64,000 nucleotides of DNA, from positions 29,763-93,762 of the forward strand of contig NZ_ATVM01000012.1 of assembly GCF_000420725.1 (NCBI RefSeq), read 5' to 3'. Positions 7,948-15,046 of this stretch are shown piece by piece. The notes beneath the pieces are model-generated. The model saw nothing but the letters and a program-made list of their open reading frames with translations, ran no database searches and was not told where the DNA came from. The stretch comes from Marinococcus halotolerans DSM 16375. Its GTDB lineage: Bacteria; Bacillota; Bacilli; Bacillales; Marinococcaceae. Position 1 is the first letter of the stretch; each line of letters opens with the position of its first letter. A program made the translations under genes and the position numbers.

Positions 7948-9771
7948 TTACTTCAAGTTATACTTTTTTAACTTTTGATAGAGAGTGGTGCGATGAATTC
8001 CTAATTCTTTTGCTGTTTTTAATTTATTCCCTTGATTTTTTTCAAGGTAATTACTAATAATCTGTTTTTCTTTCTCTTCATCATTGGCTCTCAAAATGGG
8101 AAGTTCTCCTTTTATACTTCTGCTCTCTGTTTCCACCAATAAGTAAGAAGGCAGATGTTTCTTTTCAATTACTTCTTCTTCCAACAAAACCACTAGATTT
8201 TCTATTACATTTCTTAATTCTCGAATATTTCCTTCCCATTTATATTGAATAAAGACTTGCAGGGCTTCAGAAGAAATAGATTTTACCTGCACCTGATGCT
8301 TGCTGCATATTGACGTTAAATAGTGGGCAACGAGAGAAGGGATATCTTCCTTTCTTTCCCGAAGAGGAGAAATAGGGATTTCCACGATATTAATTCTATA
8401 GTACAAGTCCTCCCGGAAGTTGCCCCTTTTTACTTCTTCATATAGATTTCGATTTGATGCAGCTATAACACGCGCGTCCGTTTTAATTGACTCGAGGCCT
8501 CCTACCCTTTCAAATTCTCTTTCCTGCAGCACCCGTAATAGTTTCGTCTGCATGTAAGGCGGCATTTCGCCTATTTCATCCAAAAACAATGTTCCTTTCT
8601 GAGCTAATTCAAATTTTCCAGGCTTTCCACCTTTTTTTGCTCCGGTAAAAGCTCCTTCCTCATAACCAAAAAGCTCAGATTCAATTAGATGTTCCGGTAC
8701 TGCTCCGCAATTAACGCTTATAAACCTCCCAGTGGAGAAAGGGCTTAATTCATGAATACTTTGAGCAAACAGCTCCTTTCCGGTTCCGCTTTCTCCTGCC
8801 AGTAGAACAGTTATCTGCTTTTTAGCAATTTTTCTTGCCAATGATTTTGAGTGCATTGTACTTTCACTCTGTCCAATGATTTCATCAAGCGTGAACCTGG
8901 CACTGCGTTCTGCACTTATATTCACAGCTTCGTTTGTTAACTGCTCATTTCTATAGCTTTTCTGCATATTTTCATAAATTTTATATAATTCGTTTAACCC
9001 TTCAAAGATAAGCATTCCCACAGCGCCCACCACCTTGCCGTTCTTCCATAGCGGGAGCCGGTGAACCACCATTGCCTGGCCATTAATGTACTGGATAGCC
9101 CCACGCTCCGGAAGTCCGGTACGTACCGTGTGATGCAGTTTTGTGTTCTCTATGATTTCTTCTACTTGCTTTCCTAACGCGTAATGTTTATCTATTCCAA
9201 TAAAACGACTGTACGCATCATTAAATTGAATAACAACTCCGTTATGATCTACTACTGCAACTCCTTCGTAAGCTCTTTCTAAAACGATATCCAAAATTTC
9301 AGCTGTATGCTCAAGCTTATCTGCTTTTTGTAATAAATCCGACAGCCCGTTCGAGATATTATTTCTATTTAGCAAACCTAATAATTTATTTTTCTCATCC
9401 CTCACGATAAACCATGCCACATTACTTCTATAAACATTCAGCAGCGGTTCGTTTTGCTGAATGATAATGAAATCTTCTTTACCTAAAAAATCAGCAACGG
9501 GACTGTTTCCTGTATCAGATAAAAGATACGGGAGCAAAAGCTGCGGGGTGACGAGTCCAATTGGTTTGTTATCACTGCTTACAATTACTACACTCTCTTT
9601 TTGGGAAGCTGCCATCAATTCCGCCAGCTCCTGTACACTGTTATCTGCTCCTGCAGTCAAAGGTACAGAATCCATCCAATCCTGCACTAAAAAATTATCT
9701 TCCAATTCTTTGATTCTTCTTTGCGGTTCGAAGTTGTTATCCAAAACAAACCTCCCTGAATAAATTTCCAT
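7948..9771 (-). CDS. Sigma-54-dependent activator with CBS, PAS, AAA+ and Fis-type HTH domains (607 aa)
   Basis: Enhancer-binding protein that remodels sigma-54 polymerase. A CBS-domain pair spans roughly residues 25-155, a PAS domain about 165-275, the AAA+ core about 295-530 and the helix-turn-helix at the C-terminus (TAKELGIHRTTLYQKLKKY). The core has Walker A GESGTGKE, the sigma-54-contacting GAFTGA loop in GYEEGAFTGA, and Walker B TLFLDEIGEMP. Both sensor domains suggest control by an adenylate ligand (CBS) and a small metabolite (PAS), by family knowledge. It lies directly upstream of the promoter it most likely controls. The region is AT-rich like the ADH and permease genes, so the three may have arrived together. 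Confidence 0.93.
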   Translation of the reverse strand: MEIYSGRFVLDNNFEPQRRIKELEDNFLVQDWMDSVPLTAGADNSVQELAELMAASQKESVVIVSSDNKPIGLVTPQLLLPYLLSDTGNSPVADFLGKEDFIIIQQNEPLLNVYRSNVAWFIVRDEKNKLLGLLNRNNISNGLSDLLQKADKLEHTAEILDIVLERAYEGVAVVDHNGVVIQFNDAYSRFIGIDKHYALGKQVEEIIENTKLHHTVRTGLPERGAIQYINGQAMVVHRLPLWKNGKVVGAVGMLIFEGLNELYKIYENMQKSYRNEQLTNEAVNISAERSARFTLDEIIGQSESTMHSKSLARKIAKKQITVLLAGESGTGKELFAQSIHELSPFSTGRFISVNCGAVPEHLIESELFGYEEGAFTGAKKGGKPGKFELAQKGTLFLDEIGEMPPYMQTKLLRVLQEREFERVGGLESIKTDARVIAASNRNLYEEVKRGNFREDLYYRINIVEIPISPLRERKEDIPSLVAHYLTSICSKHQVQVKSISSEALQVFIQYKWEGNIRELRNVIENLVVLLEEEVIEKKHLPSYLLVETESRSIKGELPILRANDEEKEKQIISNYLEKNQGNKLKTAKELGIHRTTLYQKLKKYNLK

Positions 9772-9934
9772 TAATAATGGCTTAAGTATAGAAATTTTAC
9801 TTATTAACTATCTTTCGTTTTATTATATTATTTTTAACAATACAAATTCGTAGAATAGATATGAAGCGATAATATAGAGAGTTAATTAAAATAAATTATA
9901 GCAGGAAAATCGTCTTCAGTTTCATACATCTGCA

Positions 9935-9972
9935 AAGAGAAGCCTCGACGGGCTACCGTCGAGGCTTCTCTT
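9935..9972. repeat. Perfect 17-bp inverted repeat, terminator-like but with no gene to end
   Basis: AAGAGAAGCCTCGACGG and its exact complement flank a 4-nt loop (GCTA). Neither side has a clean T-run (TTCATTTG on one side, TTGCAG on the other). Both flanking genes start away from it, so it is not an obvious terminator of either. It may be a relic of a lost gene or end a small unannotated transcript. Confidence 0.8.
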
Positions 9973-9992
9973 CATTTGTGTATAAATATTAA

Positions 9993-10008
9993 TGTAATCC
10001 AGATTACT
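9993..10008. promoter_or_regulatory. Crp/Fnr-type dyad A (TGTAA-N6-TTACT)
   Basis: TGTAATCCAGATTACT has near-perfect 5-bp arms with a 6-bp spacer. It lies 41 bp (about four helical turns) from dyad B and about 190 bp before the TVP38 gene. The same motif precedes the OsmC gene and the Crp/Fnr gene. Confidence 0.6.
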
Positions 10009-10033
10009 ATGCATATTGTTTCGTTTTTTAGTA

Positions 10034-10049
10034 TGTAAGCTCCCTTACG
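10034..10049. promoter_or_regulatory. Crp/Fnr-type dyad B (TGTAA-N6-TTACG)
   Basis: TGTAAGCTCCCTTACG. Its arm sequence TTACG is identical to that in the dyad upstream of the Crp/Fnr gene at 13889-13904. It probably controls the rightward TVP38 gene together with dyad A. Confidence 0.6.
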
Positions 10050-10191
10050 CTGCCGGTACTAATACTTTGAATAATTACTTTCCACCGTGATACATTGTTT
10101 CAACAATAGTGTTCCCGGCTTATTAACGTTATAAATGGTTTTACAACGGGTCACACTTAGTACGCCTGTGTTTTGAAAGGAATGAAGACTT

Positions 10192-10854
10192 GTGCTCCCA
10201 CTTCCCCGCTGGTTAAAAATTGCTTTAATTTTATTAGCATTCGGCACCATTTCTTACTTCACTCATTTTCAGCTGGAGATCCGTCCGCCTGATATCCGCG
10301 ACTTCGTATTGTCGTTTGGGTGGTGGGGGCCGGTTATTTTCTTCATTATTTATACAATTGGTCCTTTTGTCTTCTTCCCCACCTCGGTACTGTCGCTTGG
10401 AGCAGGCCTGGCCTTTGGTGTCTGGCCCGGTGTTCTTTATATCATTATCGGTGCTACAGGCGCCGCCTCCACAGGCTATGTCATGGCCAGGCTGTTTGGC
10501 AGGTCTGTATTAAAAATGGACAGCTTCTCCTGGTCGGAAAAGCTGTTCCATCAGATGGAAAAACGCGGATTCTTATACATTTTTGTCCTCCGGCTCATTC
10601 CCATTGTGAGCTTTGATCTGCTCAGCTATGCAGGCGGAATTGCCAGGGTCCGTTTTTCTTCATTTATTCTTGCTACTGTTCTTGGCATGATCCCTGGAAC
10701 TTTTGCCTACAGCTTTCTTGGTGCCAGTATTGCTTCGGGCAATATTTTTGTATTCATCATTGCTGCGGCTTTATTTTTATTGTTAATCGGCATCACGTAT
10801 TACTTCCGCGAGCCCGTCAAACGATGGCTCGGCCTTTCTACTGACAAGCCCTAA
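10192..10854 (+). CDS. TVP38/TMEM64 family membrane protein (220 aa)
   Basis: A DedA/VTT-superfamily integral membrane protein. A first membrane span lies near residues 8-25, followed by the family core: FGWWGPVIFFIIYTIGPFVFFPTSVLSLGAG (re-entrant region), GATGAASTGYVMAR, and LRLIPIVSFDLLSYAGG, then two C-terminal spans. Relatives are lipid scramblase-like. The GTG start follows AAAGG by a normal distance. A second paralogue lies at 35642-36295. Two Crp/Fnr-type dyads lie upstream, so it probably belongs to the local regulon of the regulator at 13181-13861. Confidence 0.88.
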   Translation: MLPLPRWLKIALILLAFGTISYFTHFQLEIRPPDIRDFVLSFGWWGPVIFFIIYTIGPFVFFPTSVLSLGAGLAFGVWPGVLYIIIGATGAASTGYVMARLFGRSVLKMDSFSWSEKLFHQMEKRGFLYIFVLRLIPIVSFDLLSYAGGIARVRFSSFILATVLGMIPGTFAYSFLGASIASGNIFVFIIAAALFLLLIGITYYFREPVKRWLGLSTDKP

Positions 10855-10928
10855 AGGATCAGGGCCAAAACACCGGAACAGATGAATGATTTCCTGGCCA
10901 GACAATTTTAATAATCAGAAACGGAAAA

Positions 10929-10944
10929 TGTAATCTATATTACA
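10929..10944. promoter_or_regulatory. Crp/Fnr-type dyad C (TGTAA-N6-TTACA)
   Basis: TGTAATCTATATTACA has perfect 5-bp arms and is the cleanest of the four copies. It lies 74 bp before the OsmC gene start at 11018, a usual distance for an activator site. Confidence 0.65.
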
Positions 10945-11017
10945 CCCTCTGTTTCAGGCCAGAGGCTGAAGGCAATACGACAAACAGCACCAATTATTCA
11001 TTAGGAGGATTTTGATT

Positions 11018-11446
11018 ATGATTGAGCACATTAACGCCGTATCTAAAGGAATGAACACCGAAAGCACTGCCGGGGATCATAAAATTGTCATCGACGAGCC
11101 GGCCAGCATGGGAGGCACCGATGAAGGCGCCAATCCACTTGGCACGCTGCTTGCTTCGTTAGCCGGATGTGAGAATGCAATTGCCAACTTTGTGGCAAAA
11201 GAAATCGATTTTGACCTTCAGGGCATTGAGTTTGATGTCAAAGGCGAGCTCGATCCCAACGGCATGATGGGCAAAGACGATGTGCGCCCTTATTTTCAAC
11301 GCATCACGGTCAACGCTAAAGTGCACACAAGTGAATCCGATGAACGCATCCAAGAGCTCCGGGAAAAAGTCGACGCCCGCTGCCCGGTCTTCACGACAAT
11401 GGTAGCTGCAGACGTTGATATGCAGGCAAACTGGGCCAAAGCGTAA
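11018..11446 (+). CDS. OsmC family peroxiredoxin-like protein (142 aa)
   Basis: OsmC/Ohr fold proteins reduce organic hydroperoxides with a Cys pair. The two conserved Cys are visible in LASLAGCENA (near residue 51) and DARCPVFTTM (near residue 124). The ATG at 11018 follows TAGGAGG by nine bases; a TTG two codons upstream is less likely. The cleanest Crp/Fnr-type dyad lies upstream. OsmC and YhfA subtypes are hard to tell apart by eye, so the actual substrate is open. Confidence 0.87.
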   Translation: MIEHINAVSKGMNTESTAGDHKIVIDEPASMGGTDEGANPLGTLLASLAGCENAIANFVAKEIDFDLQGIEFDVKGELDPNGMMGKDDVRPYFQRITVNAKVHTSESDERIQELREKVDARCPVFTTMVAADVDMQANWAKA

Positions 11447-11470
11447 AAACCCGTGGATTGAATGAATAGC

Positions 11471-11503
11471 AACAGGGGTATCCGTACAGGGTATTCCTGT
11501 TTT
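11471..11503 (+). terminator. Terminator after the OsmC gene
   Basis: An imperfect stem AACAGG-GTATCC with GGGTAT-CCTGTT is followed by TTTTCTCTTT. It lies 24 bp beyond the OsmC stop. Confidence 0.65.
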
Positions 11504-11549
11504 CTCTTTCTGTATTATCTTTAGAACTAAAAATGAAAGGATCGATAGT

Positions 11550-12323
11550 ATGTCTATGAACTTATTTTCTCTTTCCAAACAGGTGGCCGTTGTCACCGGG
11601 GGCGGCAGCGGCATTGGAAAAACAATGGCCGAAACACTGGCCGGTGCTGAAGCCCACGTAGTCATTCTCGGCCGTACCCAAAGCAAGATTGAAGAGGCAG
11701 CTGACGAGATCAGCAATGAAACAAATGCGAAGGTGACTCCCCTTGTATGCGATGTGACGGATAAAGACCAGGTGGCACAGACCGTCTCACGTATTATGAA
11801 TGATTTCGGCCGCATCGACGTACTTGTTAATAACGCCGGTACCGCCGCTTATGGCAAAGTGGAGGATATAAGCGAAGAGGACTGGGAGCATGTGTTCAAT
11901 ACGAATTTGAAGTCTGCATTTCTCATGACTCAGGCCGTCGTTCCCCACATGAAAAAAGCTAATTACGGCCGCATTGTGAATACGGCTTCGGTTGCCGGCG
12001 GCGTAAGCTTGTTCTTCAGCTCTGTATACGGTCCGAGCAAGGCAGGCCTTATCCACTTTACTAAACAATTGTCGGGCGAGCTTGCCCCGTACGGCATTAC
12101 GGTGAATGCGATCAGTCCATGGTTCTTTAAAACAGATTTTAATGCCGGCTCCCTTGAAGGCGACGATTTCAGGCATTCCGTGGAACAGCGCACCCCGGTC
12201 CAGCGTACCGGCCGTCTTGACGAACTCAAAACCTCTGTTTTGTATCTGGCAGCTCCCGGATCGAGCTATGTTAACGGCCAAAACATTTACATTGACGGCG
12301 GCATGACTTCATTTGGGCTGTAA
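11550..12323 (+). CDS. Short-chain dehydrogenase/reductase (257 aa)
   Basis: Classical SDR with the cofactor motif VTGGGSGIGKTMAE (near residue 16), NNAG near residue 93, catalytic Ser in NTASVAGG and Tyr-Lys in YGPSKAG, and the C-terminal NAISPWFFKTDF and QNIYIDGG. The start follows GAAAGGATCGATAGT. It resembles gluconate 5-dehydrogenase or 3-oxoacyl reductase-like enzymes; the substrate cannot be told. It sits between OsmC and a HAD dehalogenase and may be co-transcribed with the latter (63-bp gap, no clear terminator). Confidence 0.88.
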   Translation: MSMNLFSLSKQVAVVTGGGSGIGKTMAETLAGAEAHVVILGRTQSKIEEAADEISNETNAKVTPLVCDVTDKDQVAQTVSRIMNDFGRIDVLVNNAGTAAYGKVEDISEEDWEHVFNTNLKSAFLMTQAVVPHMKKANYGRIVNTASVAGGVSLFFSSVYGPSKAGLIHFTKQLSGELAPYGITVNAISPWFFKTDFNAGSLEGDDFRHSVEQRTPVQRTGRLDELKTSVLYLAAPGSSYVNGQNIYIDGGMTSFGL

Positions 12324-12386
12324 ACGGGCTACCCGTTTTTTAAAATATGTTTACTTCAAAAATATAAATTAGAAAGGAGCTTTTCG

Positions 12387-13052
12387 ATGTCTGCAAACAA
12401 CATTTTTGCCTTTGACGTTTACGGAACACTGTTTAATATTCAATCGGTCGATACCACCTGCGAGGAGCATTTTCCCGGCCAGGGAGAAAGCATTGGCCAG
12501 CTTTGGAGACAAAAGCAGATCCAGTACTCCTTTCTCCGCCAGGCGATGGGGAAATACGTCCCCTTTTCCTCTGTTACAAAAGATGCGCTGCGGTTCTCTT
12601 TGGCTGCCCATCACGCCGACTGGACAGAGGAAACCGAGCAAAAGCTTATGAAGGCCTACAAACATTTAACGCTATTTGAAGAAAGCCTGCACGTTTTGAA
12701 GAAGCTGAAAGACCAGTCTGCCACCCTGATCGTATTTAGTAACGGGTCAAGAGACATGCTTGAGCCACTGCTGGAGCAGGCCGGGGTAAGTGAATACCTT
12801 GATTACGTTATTAGTGTCGATGACATTAAACAATTTAAGCCTTCGCCGGCTTCTTACCAGCTTGTTTTAGATACTGCAGGGGCGCCCCGACATGAAATTA
12901 CCTTTCTATCAAGCAACGGCTGGGACATCAGCGGTGCTAAAGCGTTTGGTTTTACTACGGCCTGGATCAACCGCAGTGAGCAGCCCACCGAAGAGCTGCA
13001 GCTGCCTCCTGATTACCACTACACTACGCTTACTCCGCTGATTGAAGGTTGA
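12387..13052 (+). CDS. Haloacid dehalogenase type II (221 aa)
   Basis: HAD-superfamily hydrolase most like L-2-haloacid dehalogenase. The nucleophile Asp lies in FAFDVYGTLF (residue 10), motif II in VFSNGSRDML, the Lys in KQFKPSPASY, and the dehalogenase-type motif SSNGWDISGAKAFGF near residue 172 replaces the usual DD/GDxxxD acid pair. It should hydrolyse the C-X bond of short 2-haloacids, though some relatives act on phosphates. The start follows GAAAGGAGC. A strong terminator follows. Confidence 0.88.
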   Translation: MSANNIFAFDVYGTLFNIQSVDTTCEEHFPGQGESIGQLWRQKQIQYSFLRQAMGKYVPFSSVTKDALRFSLAAHHADWTEETEQKLMKAYKHLTLFEESLHVLKKLKDQSATLIVFSNGSRDMLEPLLEQAGVSEYLDYVISVDDIKQFKPSPASYQLVLDTAGAPRHEITFLSSNGWDISGAKAFGFTTAWINRSEQPTEELQLPPDYHYTTLTPLIEG

Positions 13053-13080
13053 ATTGCTTTAACCATATATCAAAATACAA

Positions 13081-13122
13081 AATCCGCCCAGTTCACAGTA
13101 AGCATGAACCGGGCGGATTTTT
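13081..13122. terminator. Bidirectional terminator between HAD and Crp/Fnr genes
   Basis: AATCCGCCC-GTTCA pairs with TGAAC-GGGCGGATT, with TTTTTT on the plus side and A-rich sequence on the other. It serves the convergent HAD gene and Crp/Fnr gene. Confidence 0.8.
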
Positions 13123-13180
13123 TCTATTATAATGGGTATAGTTTATATATCTTTCTCAAAAGTGGTACTCTTTTGCCGCC

Positions 13181-13861
13181 TCATATTTCATCCAATATTT
13201 TGTACGCCATGTCTGCATTAATGGATAGAAACTTTTCTTGTTTAATAATGCCCTGCTTTTTAAACGAACTTAACACCGCACTCGTCGTTTCTCTTGTAGA
13301 ACCTACCATGTTTGCAATATCCGCATGTGTTAATTTCATTTCAATGGACTGCCATTCATGATGCCGTTTCCCTTCCTTTTCGCTCAGCTTTAACAGCAGA
13401 AACAAAATCCGGTACTTTACATCCGACAAAGCGATCTTTTCACTCATCGAGTAGGTTTCCTTCAACCGGTTGGATAATATATTAATCAGCTTAAGTGAAA
13501 TCTTTGGATGTCGTTCAATGAATAGTTCAAACTCTTCCACGTTAATTATGCACACGTAGGTATCCATCATCGCTTCAGCATAAACATTTTCGTCCGTTAA
13601 AGAAATGGAGCTTGTTTCCCCAAAAATGTTTCCACTCGTCAAAATATCTACCGTAAACTGCCTGCCCTGATGATTCATCCGGTACAGCCGCACCTGACCC
13701 TGCTTCAATAAAAAAAGTGCCGGGATAGGCCTTTCCGGCGAAACAATAACGCTCCCCTTTTTGACTGGACGCATTTCACTCATTTTATCAATCGTGCGAA
13801 GCTCGTCCTTTTTCAGCTCTTCGAATAAGCTGATCTGAGAAATCATTGAGAGTTTGTCCAT
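13181..13861 (-). CDS. Crp/Fnr family transcriptional regulator (226 aa)
   Basis: An N-terminal cyclic-nucleotide-binding-type beta-barrel (LFLLKQGQVRLYRMNHQGRQFTVDILTSGNIFGE, residues about 50-85), a long dimerisation helix, and a C-terminal winged helix with LTHADIANMVGSTRETTSAVL (near residues 175-195). The recognition helix RET resembles that of Crp. Only one Cys is present (near residue 118), so an FNR-type iron-sulfur cluster is excluded. A dyad TGTAA-N6-TTACG lies 28 bp before the start, which suggests autoregulation. The same dyad occurs upstream of the TVP38 and OsmC genes. The ligand is unknown. Confidence 0.9.
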   Translation of the reverse strand: MDKLSMISQISLFEELKKDELRTIDKMSEMRPVKKGSVIVSPERPIPALFLLKQGQVRLYRMNHQGRQFTVDILTSGNIFGETSSISLTDENVYAEAMMDTYVCIINVEEFELFIERHPKISLKLINILSNRLKETYSMSEKIALSDVKYRILFLLLKLSEKEGKRHHEWQSIEMKLTHADIANMVGSTRETTSAVLSSFKKQGIIKQEKFLSINADMAYKILDEI

Positions 13862-13888
13862 GCTTTTCTGCCCTCTCTTTCTATAAAA

Positions 13889-13904
13889 TGTAAGTTACCT
13901 TACG
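13889..13904. promoter_or_regulatory. Crp/Fnr-type dyad D, between crp-like and glutaredoxin-like genes
   Basis: TGTAAGTTACCTTACG lies 28 bp upstream of the leftward Crp/Fnr gene and 51 bp before the rightward glutaredoxin-like gene. Its position allows control of both. Confidence 0.65.
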
Positions 13905-13954
13905 GACTTTGGATGCCTGATACCTGTATCATAGCATAAAAGGGGGTAATTCTA

Positions 13955-14169
13955 GTGGTGACACTTTACACCATTGACGGCTGTCCGGACTGTCGGCGCT
14001 GGCGGAAAACGCTTGAAAACAACCAAATTTCCTTCAGGGAAAAAACCTTTTCACCGACGACCAGGCGGTCGATGATTTATTAGCATCCATTGGCGAAGTG
14101 AAGGCCCCGGTTCTTCTCTGGCATAAAAAGCAGATACCCCTCTCATCAGTGCTCGACTCTTACAGTTGA
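13955..14169 (+). pseudogene. Glutaredoxin/NrdH-like gene with a -1 frameshift in an A tract
   Basis: Translation from GTG at 13955 (after AGGGGG) gives a thioredoxin-fold start: VTLYTIDGCPDCRRWRK, with the redox pair CPDC at residues 10-13. The frame breaks at a six-A tract (14040-14045) and stops at 14083. Adding one A restores the frame to a TGA at 14169, giving a 71-aa protein whose second half has the expected KAPVLLW (cis-Pro region). The coding signal on both sides is intact. It may be a recent mutation, a sequencing error, or slippage at the A tract. It shares a Crp/Fnr-type dyad with the divergent regulator. Confidence 0.75.
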
Positions 14170-14247
14170 ACGTCTGCCTCATCGGGAGTAAGCCGTGCTC
14201 TGAACTATATTTTCATCCACGTGATAAATAATAAGGAGAGATGTTTT

Positions 14248-14877
14248 ATGAGTCATCTATATGCGCTGGTGCTAAACGCCTCCCTGAAAGGGTCCCCGGA
14301 GCCGTCTCACACTGAAGCTCTTTCGGATGAAGTGCTAGATATTTTAAAAAGCAAAGGTGCGGAAACAAAAACCATTCGCCTTGCTGATTACTATATTCCC
14401 TATGGCATTAGCGGCGATGTAGGGAAGGGAGACGAGTGGCCGATTATCTTTGAAGAAGTGCAGAAGGCAGACATTGTTATTATCGGAACACCTCTATGGC
14501 TGGGAGAAAAAAGCAGCCTGGCCACACTTGCCATTGAACGTCTTTATGGCAGCAGCGGAGAAATTAATGCCTCCGGCCAGGCCATTTACTACAACAAAGT
14601 CGGCGGTGTTGTTGTTACAGGAAATGAAGACGGAGCAAAGCACGCCTCGGCTTCTATTTTGTACGGCCTCTCTCACATTGGCTTCACTATCCCTCCTAAC
14701 GTGGATGCTTACTGGGTAGGTGAAGCCGGTCCAGGGCCCTCCTATATGGATGGCCCTGGAAAAGAAAACGCGTTTACAAAAAAACACGTAAAGATGCTTG
14801 CCTACAACACATGGCACCTGGCTTCGTTTTTCAAGGCCCACCCTATCCCGCCGGAAGGCAATACAATGAACGCATAA
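14248..14877 (+). CDS. Flavodoxin-fold NAD(P)H-dependent oxidoreductase (209 aa)
   Basis: FMN-binding flavodoxin-like reductase: it starts LYALVLNASLKGSPEPSHTEAL (phosphate-binding loop near residue 12), then ADIVIIGTPLWLGEKSS (near residue 75) and VGGVVVTGNEDGAKHA (near residue 120). The ATG at 14248 follows AAGGAGAG by seven bases; an in-frame GTG nine codons earlier lacks such a site. It lies just after the glutaredoxin-like gene in the Crp/Fnr-dyad region, so a redox role is likely. The physiological acceptor is unknown. Confidence 0.85.
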   Translation: MSHLYALVLNASLKGSPEPSHTEALSDEVLDILKSKGAETKTIRLADYYIPYGISGDVGKGDEWPIIFEEVQKADIVIIGTPLWLGEKSSLATLAIERLYGSSGEINASGQAIYYNKVGGVVVTGNEDGAKHASASILYGLSHIGFTIPPNVDAYWVGEAGPGPSYMDGPGKENAFTKKHVKMLAYNTWHLASFFKAHPIPPEGNTMNA

Positions 14878-14893
14878 AAATTAATTTAAGACA

Positions 14894-14929
14894 GAAAAAT
14901 CCCTCTGTCTTTCGCGCAGAGGGATTTTA
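14894..14929 (+). terminator. Terminator after the flavodoxin-fold reductase
   Basis: AAAATCCCTCTG and CGCAGAGGGATTTT form a perfect stem of at least ten pairs around a short loop. Confidence 0.8.
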
Positions 14930-15046
14930 TGCTTGTTTAACCATTTATACCGCAGTGGCAAGCTGCACGCTATCTTGAGCCATAAGACTTTTGTATAAAT
15001 ATATTTAAATGCATAAATTTTCCGTAAAAATTATCTTTTTCTTTGG

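Larger units (their letters stand above)
9772..10191. other. 420-bp divergent intergenic region
   Basis: Lies between the leftward sigma-54 activator and the rightward TVP38 gene. It holds an AT-rich stretch near the activator start, a perfect 17-bp hairpin at 9935-9972, and two Crp/Fnr-type dyads at 9993-10008 and 10034-10049. I see no convincing reading frame with a ribosome binding site. Confidence 0.6.

Noticed and set aside
10059..10250. 63-codon minus-strand frame beside the TVP38 gene
   Set aside because: It overlaps the GTG start region of the TVP38 gene and lacks a ribosome binding site.
11159..12281. Minus-strand open frames of 164-218 codons
   Set aside because: Antisense to the OsmC and SDR genes and spanning their junction; composition is that of a shadow frame.
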